Below are positions 34,874-46,542 of a stretch of 64,000 nucleotides of DNA, one piece after another. The stretch is taken from positions 9,672,884-9,736,883 of the forward strand of contig NW_022098050.1 of NCBI RefSeq assembly GCF_002288925.2. Reading direction: 5' to 3'. Below the pieces are notes generated by a model, which did no database searches, was not told where the DNA came from, and saw nothing but the letters and a program-made list of their open reading frames with translations. Source of the stretch: Delphinapterus leucas. Lineage: Eukaryota; Chordata; Mammalia; Artiodactyla; Monodontidae. The stretch's first letter is position 1. Each line of letters opens with the position of its first letter. The position numbers were made by a program, and so were the translations under genes.

Positions 34874-36449
34874 GCCTTGTACTAGACAAACACACCCTTT
34901 ACCTGATGGCATTACCTCTGTGGCTAGGGGGCAGATGTAATGTGTCTCATGGATTTGTCTTGCACACCATTACCTAATTCAGGAAGAGAATAATCGCATA
35001 CCTCAATCACAGAGTTTGAGTTTTTGTTTGAAAATACTTGGTTTCTTCAAGAGTAAAATGAAATTCTTTCTTTGAGACACTTTCTTTGTTGGGTACCTCC
35101 TGTCAGTGTGGAGCCGACCTGAAGGAAATGAAGCATTGGGACATTTGTTGTTCCTTGTTGAGGTGGGAACAGCCAGTGTATGACAGCAGATACTGTTTAT
35201 TCTTCCAGCGGAAGGAGGGAGGAGGGGCTGTTTATTGGTACCAAGTAACTGAATGCTGAGGAAGGCTGACATTTGTGTTAGGAGTGTTGAGACTACTTTA
35301 GACTTGGTAATTTCTCTGAGTCAGGTTCACTTTGTGGTGAAAGATGGTAGCCAACTCAACTTGTTCTCTTTTACCCACAGCTCCAGAACAAATGCCCCCA
35401 AATAAAAACCCACCAAACAAATAGGGGAGGTGACTGTGCAGTTCTGGTAGGTGAGGATTTGCCCAGCAGCTTGTTCTTTGCTGATGAGGAGGGAGGTTTT
35501 CATTCCAGTCACTGTAGGATGCAGCAGACTTCCTCTGTTGACACCCACAGGGTAGTAACATTTCTGTGAAAAAGAACATGATTTTGAATCTTATTCCCTT
35601 GATGAAAATTTAGCAGACAGGAGGATTTTTTAAATTGCCACATTTTTCAAGTTGGAGTTCAGCAGATCAAAGTGCCTGAGGTTTCATCTGTGACACTGGT
35701 CATTGTTTGGGAGTGACAGTGGGACACTCTTTGTGAAGGCAATGGGAGTTAACACAAAAGCAGCCCTGGGGGCTGGAGGCAGTGGGAAGGACAGGTGGAG
35801 GAAGCAGGTAGGTGTTGGGGAGAAGAGGGAAGAGGAGAGGGCAGTGGGGGGAGGCCCAAGGACTTCTTGTTCTCACTGGCGTTTGTAGCACTGGGAGACT
35901 ATTGTCCAGTAGGTTGTAAATTTCAAAAGCACAGGACATTTTTATCCACAATCTCTTTGACTTAAAGTGAATTACCTATTGAAAGGCACAAAGAACAATG
36001 TTCTCTCTTTTTATAATGAAGATTACAGGTCATATCCCACAGAGAGATTGTAGAGCACAGTTTGAGCCTTCTGTTTACAGCTCTATCAAGGCTTAGCAGG
36101 TATTGTTTTCCCGAAGGACCCTACACAATCCGTGAACATGACACATGGTGGTGGTCAGAGTCACTATTACTTCCTCAATTATAAATAATAATAGCTAAAG
36201 TTTTCTTTGGTGAATAATTCTTTCTAAAAATGCCACAAGCCGGTTTGTGGAGTAGCATTAAAATAGTTCTCCAAGGATGTTCCTCTGTAGTTGTAGAAAT
36301 GGCAGGCATAACACAGCAAAGATGATCATGGGGTCCTCTTTTACTTTCATCCCAATAGCCACATAATGTCATGAATGGCCTTGCAGCAAATCAACGAATT
36401 TTGAGGCCATGATTTTGGTCAAAACCTTGCTTTTAAAACCCTGAAGTTA
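34874..36449. other. Unassigned single-copy DNA
   Basis: Nothing recognised over about 1.6 kb. Several 60-93-aa frames overlap on both strands (35003-35951) with no domain, so I do not call them genes. Confidence 0.4.
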
Positions 36450-36640
36450 GGCACTTGGAGAAACTATGAGGCTCTGTAGTCACTTCAGCTACTAACCATC
36501 GGGGTGACCTTCGGTAATTCACCTTATCTTCTCTAAGCCTTAGCTGTCTCATTGTCAAACAGGGATATTGCCTGCCCAATCTCATTTCATACGGTGCTTG
36601 GGAGAGTCACATCAGAGTATGAATGTGTTATACCATTGTG
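36450..36640 (+). mobile_element. MIR SINE
   Basis: MIR-like: 'ggtgaccttcggtaattcacc', 'cttctctaagccttagctgtctcattgtcaaa' style head-to-core wording, then 'ggtgcttgggagagtcac'. Strongly diverged. Confidence 0.55.
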
Positions 36641-36899
36641 AAGTTCTGTACTTCCTTTTTAGGCCCTCATAGCCAAAGGCATAAGGGTCAGGAGACATGG
36701 ATGGGGTAGAAATTGACTCCATTCACATGCCTTTTCAGACTTCTACAACCGCTGCGGGTTAGAGAAGAGCTAACACCTATCCTTCTCAAACTCTTCCAAA
36801 ATATAGCAGAGGGAGAACACTCCTAAACTCATTCTACGAGGCCACCATCAACCTGATACCACTACCAGGCAAAGATGTCACAAAGAAAGAAAACTACAG

Positions 36900-39240
36900 G
36901 CCAATATCACTGATGAACATGGATGCAAATATCCTCAACAAAATACTAGCAAAGAGAATCAAACAGCACATTAAATGGATCATACACTGTGATCAGGTGG
37001 GGTTTATCAGGAATGCAAGGATTCTTCAATATACGCAAATCAATCAACGTGATACACCATACTAACAAACTGAAAGAGAAAAACCATATGATCATCTCAG
37101 TAGATGCAGGAAAATATTTTGACAAAATTCAACACCCATTTATGATAAAAACCCTCCAGAAAGTAGGCATAGAGGGAACTTTCCTCAACATAATAAAGGC
37201 CGTATATGACAAACTCACAGCCAACATCGTCCTCAATGGTGAAGAACTGAAACCATTTCCACTAAGATCAGGAACAAGACAAGGTTGCCCACTCTCACCA
37301 TTATTATTCAATATAGTTTTGGAAGTTTTAGCCACAGCACTCAGAGAAGAAAAAGAAATAAAAGGAATCCAAAATAAAAAAGAAGTAAAGCTGTCACTGT
37401 ATGCAGATGACATGATACTATACATAGAGAATCCTAAAGATGCTAAAAGAAAACTACTAGATATAATCAATGAATTTGGTAAAGTAGAAGGATACACAAT
37501 TAATGCACAGAAATCTCTTGCATTCCTGTACACTAATGATGAAAAATCTGAAATTGAAATTAAGAAAACTCTCCCATTTACCACTGTAACCAAAAGAATA
37601 AAATATCTAGGAATAAACCTATGTAAGGAGACAAAAGACCCGTATGCAGACAATTATAAGACACTGATGAAAAAATTAAAGATGATACAACTAGTTGGAG
37701 ACATATACCATGTTCTTGGATTGGAAGAATCAACATTGTGAAAATGACTACACTATGCAAAGAAATCTACAGATTCAATGCAATCCCTATCAAACTACCA
37801 ATGGCATTTTTAACAGAACTAGAACAAAAAATTTCACAATATGTATGGAAACACAAGAGACCCTGAATAGCCAAAGCAATCTTGAGAAAGAAAATGGAGC
37901 TGGAGGAATCAGGCTCCCTGAGTTCAGACTATACTACAAAGCTACAATAATCAAGACACTATGGTACTGGCACAAAAACAAAAATATAGATCAATGGAAC
38001 AGGATAGAAAGACCAGAGATAAACCCAAGTACATGTGGTCACCTTATCTTTGATAAAGGAGTCAAGAATATACAGTGGAGAAATGACAGCCTCTTCAAGA
38101 AGTGGTGCTGGGAAAACTGGACAGCTACACGTAAAAGAATGAAATTAGAACACTCCCTAACACCATACACAAAAATACATTCAAAATGGATTAAAGACCT
38201 AAATGTAAGGCCAAACACTATCAAACTCTTAGAGGGAAACATAGGCAGAACACTCTATGACATACATCACAGCAAGACCCTTTTTGACCTACCTCCTAGA
38301 GAAATGGAAATAAAAACAAAAGTAAACAAATGGGACCTAATGAAACTTCAAAGCTTTTGCACAGCAAAGGAAACCATAAACAAGACCAAAAGATAACCCT
38401 CGGAATGGGAGAAAATATTTGCAAATGAAGCAACTGACAAAGGATTAATCTCCAATATTTACAAGCGGCTCATGCGCCTCAAAATCAAAAAAACAAACAA
38501 CCCAATCCAAAAATGGGCAGAAGATCTAAATAGACATTTCTCCAAAGAAGATTTACAGATTGCCAACAAACACATGAAAGAATTCTCAACATCATTAATC
38601 ATTAGAGAAATGCAAATCAAAACTACAATGAGGTATCACCTCACACCAGTAAGAATGGCCATCATCAAAAAATCTACAAACAATGAATGCTGGAGAGGGT
38701 GTGGAGAAAAGGGAACCTCTTGCACTGTTGGTGAGAATGTAAATTGATACAACCACTATGGAGAACAGTATGCAGCTTCCTTAAAAATCTAAAAATAGGG
38801 CTTCCCTGGTGGCGCAGTTGTTGAGAGTCTGCCTGCCGATGCAGGGGACACGGGTTTGTGCCCCGGTCCGGGAAGATCCCACATGCCGCAGAGCGGCTAG
38901 GCCCGTGAGCCATGGCCGCTGAGCCTGCATGTCAGGAGCCTGTGCTCCGCAACAGGAGAGGCTACAAGAGTGAGAGGCCCGCCTACCGCAAAAAAAAAAA
39001 AAAAAAAAATCTAAAAATAGAACAACCATATGACCCAGCAATCCCACTACTGGGCATATACCCTGAGAAAATCAGAGTTCAAAAAGTGTCATGTACCAAA
39101 ATATTCATTGGAGCTCTATTTACAATAGCCAGACCATGGAAGTAACCTAAGTGCCCATCAACAAATGAATGGATAAAGAAGATGTGGCACATATATACAA
39201 TGGACTATTACTCAGCCATGAAAAGAAACGAAATTTAGTT
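36900..39240 (+). pseudogene. L1 ORF2 remnant (RT and C-terminal region)
   Basis: A 250-codon open segment (36989-37741) carries [17 protein letters not shown] and an intact YADD active site at 37400-37411. A frameshift near 37680 moves the frame to a 233-codon open segment (37695-38396). A third segment (38472-38747) has the Cys-rich box CWRGCGEKG at about 38688-38714. A stop near 38394 and the SINE at 38799 break the rest. The first catalytic Asp motif reads VDAGKYFD, altered from the usual DAEKAFD. The endonuclease is absent by truncation, so it cannot act on its own. Confidence 0.88.
38799..39004 (+). mobile_element. Cetacean CHR-2-like SINE inside L1
   Basis: Full-length SINE with an A-tail. 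Perfect 16-bp TSD AAAAATCTAAAAATAG at 38783-38798 and 39005-39020, cut from L1 ORF2 itself, so it is younger than the L1. Confidence 0.95.
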
Positions 39241-39713
39241 ATTTATAGTGAAGTGGATGGACCTAGAGCCTGTCATACAGCGTGAAGTAAGTCAGAAAGA
39301 GAAAAACAAATACCGTATGCTAACACATATATATGGAATTTAAAAAAAAAATTGGTCGTGAAGAACCTAGGGGCAAGACAGGAATAAAGACACAGACGTA
39401 CTAGAAAATGGACTTGAGGATACAGGGAGAGGGAAGGGTAAGCTCGGACAAAGTGAGAGAGTGGCATGGACATATATACACTACCCAACGTAAAATAGCT
39501 AGCTAGTGGGAATCAGCCACATAGCACAGGGAGATCAGCTTGGTTCTTTGTGTCCACCTAGAGGGGTGGGATAGGGAGGATGGGAGGGAGATGCAAGAGG
39601 GGGGGGATATGGGGATATATGTATATATATAGCTGATTCACTTTGTTATATAGCAGAAATTAACACACCATTGTAAAGCGACTATACTCCAATAAAGATG
39701 TTTAAAAAAAAAA

Positions 39714-40484
39714 GGAGGTAATAATTTTTGTATATAAGAAAAAAAAAACTAGGGGCTCTGAAACTGTCCTCTTCAGATTGGCATGATTGGTTACAGATAG
39801 GATGAGGCTATGTTTGGGATGGGGGGGTATGATACACACACATGTGAACATACACATCTGAACACACACAAGAACTCCTGCCTCTGGAGGAGTAGGACAC
39901 GGGATAGAAGATCAGGGGAAAAGGCCTGGAGGGAGAAGTCGCTCTTAGCACTTGAGTGACCCATTTTCAGTTCATCTTGTGGTTCCCTCCTTTCTGTATG
40001 TGATCCAGGATTTAGAACACTGAATTTTTGTTCCCTCTGCTTAGTACTGTAGAGCAACAGTGGCCAGAGCTACTGCTGTCCCCTCCATTGCACACAGATT
40101 GGATAAATATGTATGGATGTAATGGAGAAGGCAGTACTTTTTTCAGTGGCCAGTCCATAATTTTTCCCCTAAAGGTAAGGGCTAAAGGAACCATTTCTAG
40201 GATTAGTGCTCAATGCATTGCTGGGAGACAGGAATTGCTATCCCGAAAATCTAGGTATTCTTTAATTCAACAAAAAAAAGCAGTAAATAGATTTTCACTT
40301 TTCTCGTGGATACCATTCTTGTTTCTAAGATGTCTTCATTAGGATATTCTTAAGGGCAACCCTCAGGAACATGAAACAGTTGTCAAGAGCCTGTGCATCT
40401 GCATATAGCTAGATGATTTTCAAGTGAGCGTTTCATGATCATGCTTTGGGTTCTTCTCTGCTTACATCTGTTTCTCTTTGATTT
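39714..40484. other. Unassigned DNA
   Basis: Nothing recognised. There is an A-run at 39741-39750. Opposite-strand frames at 39791-40342 have no domain. Confidence 0.4.
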
Positions 40485-40640
40485 CAAGTCACCGTGTGGC
40501 CCAATGGAAAGAGCACTGGACTGGAAGTCAGGAGAATTCATTCTGCCTTATTTAAGTCACTTAATTTCCCTAAACTTGAGGGTCTTAAGCTGGATATCTT
40601 CTAATGTTCCTTCCAACTCTAATATTCTATGATTTTATGA
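40485..40640 (+). mobile_element. MIR-family SINE
   Basis: 'aatggaaagagcactggactggaagtcagga' style head followed by 'ccttccaactctaatattctatgat', typical of MIR or a MIR-like SINE. Confidence 0.6.
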
Positions 40641-41517
40641 CTTTGCGGAGAAAAGGTTAGCCTAAAGGAGTACAAACTAGGAAGGAGCTGGGTTAGGGGG
40701 CACTAAAAGCCTAAGTCCCTTAGAAATCATTCTCACAGAATATGATTGCAATCCAATGGCTTTCAACCCACATTTATTCTTTAATGCCACTTGGTTTTGT
40801 TAACCTAGGTACCAGGCAGTACAGTAGTTCCTTCCCCTTAAACTTCTATTACTGTTGTCTTTTCAAAGAAAATATGATCAGTACTCTGTAAATAAATAAA
40901 AATGTTATTTGGGGTGAGGAAGAAAAGAGGAAAAAAGAAAGTTTCTTTTGTGATGGGCCCTGGAAACAAACAGGGATCAACATGATGCAATCTTGATCTC
41001 ACAGGTCAATACAAACAGTCCCCTACACTTTCATCATCCCACAGAGAGGAATGCTTGAGCCTTGAATGGTGGGACACATTAGGGTTTATGCTTCAGGAGG
41101 GAGACTCATGTACCTTTGCTGCTTCACCTCTCTATAGGTCAACTATGAAAGCAATCATATATGGGCTGGGGGTTATAGAGAGTCTGAGCTTGGGCATCAG
41201 CTTTTCAGGGGGGTTGCATGCCTTTGCTCATATCACCTGGAGACTTCGTGGTAAGCTAAGACCCTGAGCAGCTCCACCAGATGGAGGGATGGGGAGCCAC
41301 CAAGCCCATCCTCTTCATTGCCAGGCACCTTGAAAAGAGCTGTGAGGGGTCAGATGGCCAATCTCTTTACCACACATCTCCTACAGGAAGCTTTCCTTGA
41401 TGACAGTAGTTCATGTTATTTTCTCTTTTCTGAAATTCTTTTCATACCAATTGCCTATAATATGTAATTCATAATTTATTGTATCAGTATAGAATGTTGA
41501 AATATTTTATTAATACA
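40641..41517. other. Unassigned DNA
   Basis: No gene or named repeat. Confidence 0.4.
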
Positions 41518-41815
41518 TTAAAGGGAGTCAAAAGATACAAACTTCCAGTTATAAAATAAATAAGTCATGGGAATGTAATGCACAGCATGGTGACTATAGT
41601 TAATAACACTGTATTGTATATTTGAAAGTTCCTAGGAGAGTAGATCTTAAAAGTTCTTATCACAGGAAAAAAAATTTGTAACTACGTATGGTGATGAATG
41701 TCAACTGGACTTGTGGTGATTATTTTGCAATATATATGAATATTGAATCATTATGTGGTATACCTAATATAGTATGTCAATCATACCTCAATAAAAATAT
41801 ATTTGATTTAATACT
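41518..41815 (+). mobile_element. Old L1 3' end (L1MA/L1MB type)
   Basis: 3' UTR hallmarks: 'atgcacagcatggtgactatag', 'aataacactgtattgtatatt', 'cctcaataaaaatat'. 5'-truncated. Confidence 0.7.
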
Positions 41816-41883
41816 GTCTTTTTTCACACACAGTTCCATCTGAGTCTTTCAAAATATACCTACAGTATCTTACTGATAGAGAT

Positions 41884-41885
<2 letters not shown>

Positions 41886-41924
<39 letters not shown>
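41886..41924. repeat. (GT)n microsatellite
   Basis: About 19 uninterrupted GT units. Confidence 0.95.
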
Positions 41925-41925
<1 letters not shown>

Positions 41926-43024
41926 GTCTCCATAATCACTACAGAATAGACCCATTAAAAACTCCTGAGTTAATTCTTGTCAACTGATGGAATACTAAGG
42001 GTTGTCTAACGATGATTTCATGTAGGTATGAATGTCTGATAGGGTAGGTGGAGGGACTGTCAAAGAAATATTCTGGATTTTAGCAATTTGGGACCCACCT
42101 TTCATAAGAAATAAAATAATTCTCCTTATATTTGCTCTCTTCTGACCACTGTTGTCAAAGGTGCATCTGCTGTCTCCTTTTCCAAGGATTAACCAAAGAA
42201 ACAAAACTAGTTTCACTCTGGATTAAGACCAGAATATAAAGTTCCATAGTTGAAATTGTGAACTTATTTTACTGAGAGCTGACCCAGTACCTATCCAGGA
42301 ACCTGCCTCCAGTGTTCCCAAGACCCCCCGCTACATCCTCATCCACATTTCACATTACAAGGACCTTGGTAATTGCTACCCTCTTTTGTTTGTTTATGAA
42401 TGGATGGAGCCTTGGAGCACTGTTGACTTCTTTGCCCATGTCTTTCCTATGTCTTCCAGAGAGCTCCATAGAACACTAGTTTCTCAAGATAAGAATAATC
42501 CAGTCAAATAAGCTTCAGAAATACTATGTCTTTTACCTATTCTAGGAGAGTCATCAAGCACAGTTACATATTAAGAGCACTAAGAAATGTTAGCATAAAT
42601 TGGCTTAGCTTTGTTTAATTTAGAACTTCCACAATTTATTTGAATATGGAAACGTTTAAAGGGACAGTAAAAAAAATCGGAGCTCTAAAGGTTACATTTT
42701 ACCTAATCTCTGTTGTGAAGAATACTTTAAAAGAAAAATCAAGAAATAATTCTGGAAATTTTTTATCTGCCATAATTTTAAAGGAACTAGAAGGGCAGAG
42801 GAGGCAATAGTGAGAAAATAACTGTCAATTGAATTTGCAGATGGTCCTAAAAAAGAAGTGCTTTCAAATGCCAATGCATAGTCATACTTCTAAAGCAGAA
42901 TATTATGGTTTTGTCAAGTTTTAAAAATCAGCGGTTCATCAATCAGATAAGAAGAATTTGCAAAGTGAGCACATGTTCAACATAGTTCTAGATGCCCTGT
43001 GTGCTGCATGTCTCTATTCGCTCC
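41925..43024. other. Unassigned DNA
   Basis: No gene or named repeat seen. Confidence 0.4.
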
Positions 43025-43455
43025 TCCAGACACGTCTTCCACTCTTCTGTGCCCTTCTCTCTGTCTCAGGAGACTGACCTGTATATACTATATGGCCTTC
43101 CTCCCATTCTGATTTCTGGTGAGGTTTGTCCAATGAGAAGTATCAGCAGGAGATTGGAATGGTGACTTCATTTAGTTACTCCCCCAGCACTGCAGGCTTG
43201 TTGAAGCTGTCTGTATCCCCTACCAAAGGTCACAGCCCTCTCCACATAGCTCTTTCTGAGTCCAGGTTCTGGTAAATACATCTTTCCCTCACACTCTCAG
43301 GCCTAGGAATGATAACAAAACTTCACTGTAACCTGCCTCTCATAATGTACTAACCCTGTGAGATCCATAAACTCTGACCTCATCTTGGTAAAAGGTCCCT
43401 TTATTAAAATCTCCTAAAGTTAACCAATTTGAGTATTTCACCAATTCTGCTAGAA
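43025..43455 (+). repeat. Ancient mammal-wide repeat, LTR-like, family unknown
   Basis: The wording 'gaggtttgtccaatgagaag', 'agccctctccacatagctct' and 'ttattaaaatctcctaaagtt' matches a repeat I have seen often in mammalian genomes and which behaves like an LTR with an embedded poly(A) region. I cannot name it. Confidence 0.35.
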
Positions 43456-43582
43456 CTCTGATCAATATACTCTGGAAAAAAATTTTAAATAATAATAATA
43501 ACAGTGTATGAAACATTGTCCCTACTTTCAGGGAGTTTACAACCTCATGCTATAAAGTTACCATAAGAGTAGTATATTTTAG

Positions 43583-43787
43583 GGGCTTCCTTGGTGGCGC
43601 AGTGGTTGAGGGTCTGCTTGCCGATGCAGGGAACGCGGGTTCGTGCCCCGGTCCGGGAGGATCCCACATGCTGCGGAGCGGCTGGGCCCGTGAGCCATGG
43701 CCGCTGAGCCTGCGCGTCCGGAGCCTGTGCTCCACAACGGAAGAGGCCACGGCAGTGAGAGGCCCGCATACCGCAAAAAAAAAAAAA
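43583..43787 (+). mobile_element. Cetacean CHR-2-like SINE
   Basis: Full-length with an A-tail. TSD AGTAGTATATTTTA (43568-43581) and AGTAATATATTTA (43788-43800), imperfect. Confidence 0.9.
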
Positions 43788-44808
43788 AGTAATATATTTA
43801 AGCACATCCACTGTGCCAGCAGAGAGATGCTATAGAGCAATGAGTTTTGTTTATCCTTTTCTTTTTTGCTTTTAATAGCTTTATTGAGGACATTGCTATG
43901 CAATTAAGTGCACATATTTAAAATGTATAATTAGATAAGTTCTGACATGTACACACCCATGACACCATCAACACCACCTAACCACATCAAGATAATGAAC
44001 ATATCTATCATCCTAACAATTTTCCCATGCCCCTTTATAATCTCTCCCTCTTGCCAAACCCTCCCCTCGCAAAAACCTATCCTCATGCTACCACTGATCT
44101 GCATTCTGTTAATATAGATTATTTTTCATTTTCTAGAATTTTATATAAGTAGGGTGTTAAATGAGTATTGCACTCATTTTTTTCTGGATTTTTTTCACTC
44201 AACATGATTATTTTGAGATTTGTTCATGTTGCAGTGGGTATCAGTAGTTTATTCCTCTTTATTTCTGAGTAGTATTCCATGTGTGGATGTATCACAGTTT
44301 GCTTATCCATTCACCTGTTGATAGACTTTAGGGTTGTTTCTAGTTTTGGGCTATTACAAATAAAGATGCTATGAACATTTAAGTACAAGTCTTTGTAGGG
44401 ATATATGCTTTCATTCTACTTAAGTGAATATTTAAAGGTTAATAGCTGGATCATATGAAATGTGTATGTTGAACTTTTTAAGAATCTGCCATACTCTTTC
44501 CCAAAGTGGTTTTATGTTTCCACTACAGTGTATGGGAATTCCAGTTGCTCCACATCCTCACCAAACACTTGCTATGGTGAGTCTTTTTGATGTTATCCAT
44601 TTGAATAGATGTATATGGTATCTCATTGTAGTTCTAATTTGTATTTCCCTAATGACTATGGTGAGCATCTTTTTATGTACTTATTTGCTCTCTGTATATC
44701 TTCCTGAAGTGTATGTTCAAATATTTTACCTTATTTTTTATTGAGACTTGTAAAAAATTATTAAGTTTTGAGAGTTCTTTACATATTATGGCACAAATAC
44801 TTTAGTGT

Positions 44809-44814
44809 GTGTTC

Positions 44815-44843
<29 letters not shown>
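44809..44843. repeat. (GT)n microsatellite within L1
   Basis: GT repeat grown inside the old L1. Confidence 0.85.
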
Positions 44844-44845
<2 letters not shown>

Positions 44846-45268
44846 TATATAGCATACACATGATATACAATATATGGTATCCTGTGTATGATTTTTTTCT
44901 CTGTATGCATCTTGTCTTTTCATTCTCTTTAATAGTGTCTTTGTTAGAGCAGGATTTTTAACTTTGATAATGTTCTGTACATCAGATTTTTTTCTTTTAT
45001 GGATTGTTCCTTTGGTGTCATATCTAAGACACCTTCGCCTAATCCAAGGTCATGAAGGATCTCTCCTAAATATTTTTCTAGAAATTTTGTAGTTTTAAGT
45101 TTTACATTTACGTCTATGATCCACTTTGAATTAATTTTTGTATATGATATGAGATACAGGTTGAAGTTTTTTTCCAGCCTCATTTGTTGAAAAGATTATT
45201 TTTCCTTCACTGAATTGCTTTTGCACTTAAAAAATTGACCATATATGTATGGGTCTGATTTTGGCAAG

Positions 45269-46003
45269 TGAAAGAACCTTTGTCCTTTTCTCCTTTGAAG
45301 AAAGAATTCAGCAGAGACCAAGATTGCAAAGCAGATACAGGGTTTATTAGAAGCACAGTACATGTGGGAGAGCACCCAAAGAAGCAGTTTATTTAGTGCA
45401 GAAGCAAAAGTTACACACGTATAGAAGAAGAGTGTGGGCATCCTCACGAGTGAGGAATGCACTATAGGGACAGTTCAGGTTGTTAATATGGGGTTAATCT
45501 TCCGGGGATTAGATTAGGGTGACTCCCCTTTTCCTTCTCCTAGGATTGTCATCTGCAATTCCTTATTTGGACTTCCACCAGGCTCCATTTTGAATCTTTC
45601 TTGTGAGCACCTAAGCAAAACTCATGGCAGGGGAAGGCGGGGTTCAAAACCACAATGCTAATGATATTACAATGCTGCCAATGTCACTATGGGACAACTT
45701 GAGACCACTTCTGGGCATGTATTGGGCTGGGAAATCCTCTTGACCACAAAACTGAGGAGGCTGGGGTGGGCTGCTTTGTCTTTTACCCAATCATAAGCAA
45801 CCTGTGCATTTTTATTTGCACATGTTCCACAGTTTTCAAGGTCAGAGTTTCTTGCCCAGATGCACAAAGTTTCCGTTTTAGATAACATTCCTCCATGAGT
45901 CATGACCTCATTAAGTGCAAAGCAAGGAGGTGGCTTTGCCTTCTACCTAATGCCTATGCATGAAGAGGCTGTCCTTGGGCCTGGCCCTGTCTTTCCTGCC
46001 CCA
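45269..46003 (-). mobile_element. Solo LTR of an endogenous retrovirus
   Basis: Read on the minus strand the 735-bp unit starts TGGGGCAGG and ends GGTTCTTTCA, so it has the TG...CA ends of an LTR. A poly(A) signal AATAAA lies on the minus strand at 45343-45348, about 75 bp before the 3' end, as in an R/U5 arrangement. No gag, pol or env sequence is present. Class is not assigned. The flanks do not show a clean 4-6-bp TSD. Confidence 0.75.
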
Positions 46004-46388
46004 GGTCTATTTCTGGTCATTTTATTCTGTTCCTATTTGCATGTCTTTACACAAATACCACACTGTATTGATTACAGTAGCTTTATAATAAGTCTTGAAG
46101 CAAAACAGTATAAATCTTCCAAGGTTTTTGTTCTCTTTTAAACTTGTTTAAAACTCTTTAACTTGTCTATTTTAGGTCCTTTTCTATCCACATGAATTTT
46201 AGAATCAAATTGTCAATTTTTACAAAAAGCCTGCAGAAATTTGCAGTGAGGTTGCATGGAATCTATGCTTCAATTATGGGAGAACTGACATCTTAACAAT
46301 ATTTGGCCTTCCAATCCATGAACACAGTATATTGGTCCATTTATTTAGGTCTTCTTTAATTTCTCTTATCAATGTCTTGTAGTTTTTC

Positions 46389-46542
46389 TTATTTTATAAC
46401 AGACATCTCAAGTTGATGATTTTTTTTTTTTTTTTGGCCATGCTGCATGGCTTGTGGGATCTTAGTTCCCCAACCAGGGATCGAACCCAGGCCCCGGCAG
46501 TGAAAGCACAGAGTACTAACCACTGGACTACTAGGGAATTCC
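46389..46542 (-). mobile_element. tRNA-derived SINE with extra 3' sequence
   Basis: On the minus strand: a tRNA-like head (GGGAATTCCCTAGTAGTCC, B-box-like GGTTCGATCCC), a short body, a 15-16-nt A-tract, then about 31 nt of non-SINE sequence (46389-46419) before the TSD. A perfect 18-bp TSD AATGTCTTGTAGTTTTTC lies at 46371-46388 and 46544-46561. Confidence 0.85.

Larger units (their letters stand above)
36759..39713 (+). mobile_element. Young 5'-truncated L1, ORF2 RT to 3' end
   Basis: It starts inside ORF2 upstream of RT ('ttagagaagagctaacacct') and runs to AATAAA (39691-39696) and an A-tail (to 39713). A CHR SINE sits in it at 38799-39004. The flanks (GCTGCGGG at the left, GGAGGTAATAATTT at the right) show no obvious TSD. 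Confidence 0.9.

Noticed and set aside
36730..39780. Weak match CCTTTTCAGACTT / TCCTCTTCAGATTG as a TSD for the L1 at 36.8-39.7 kb
   Set aside because: It lies tens of bases from both element ends and is imperfect, so it is not a credible TSD.
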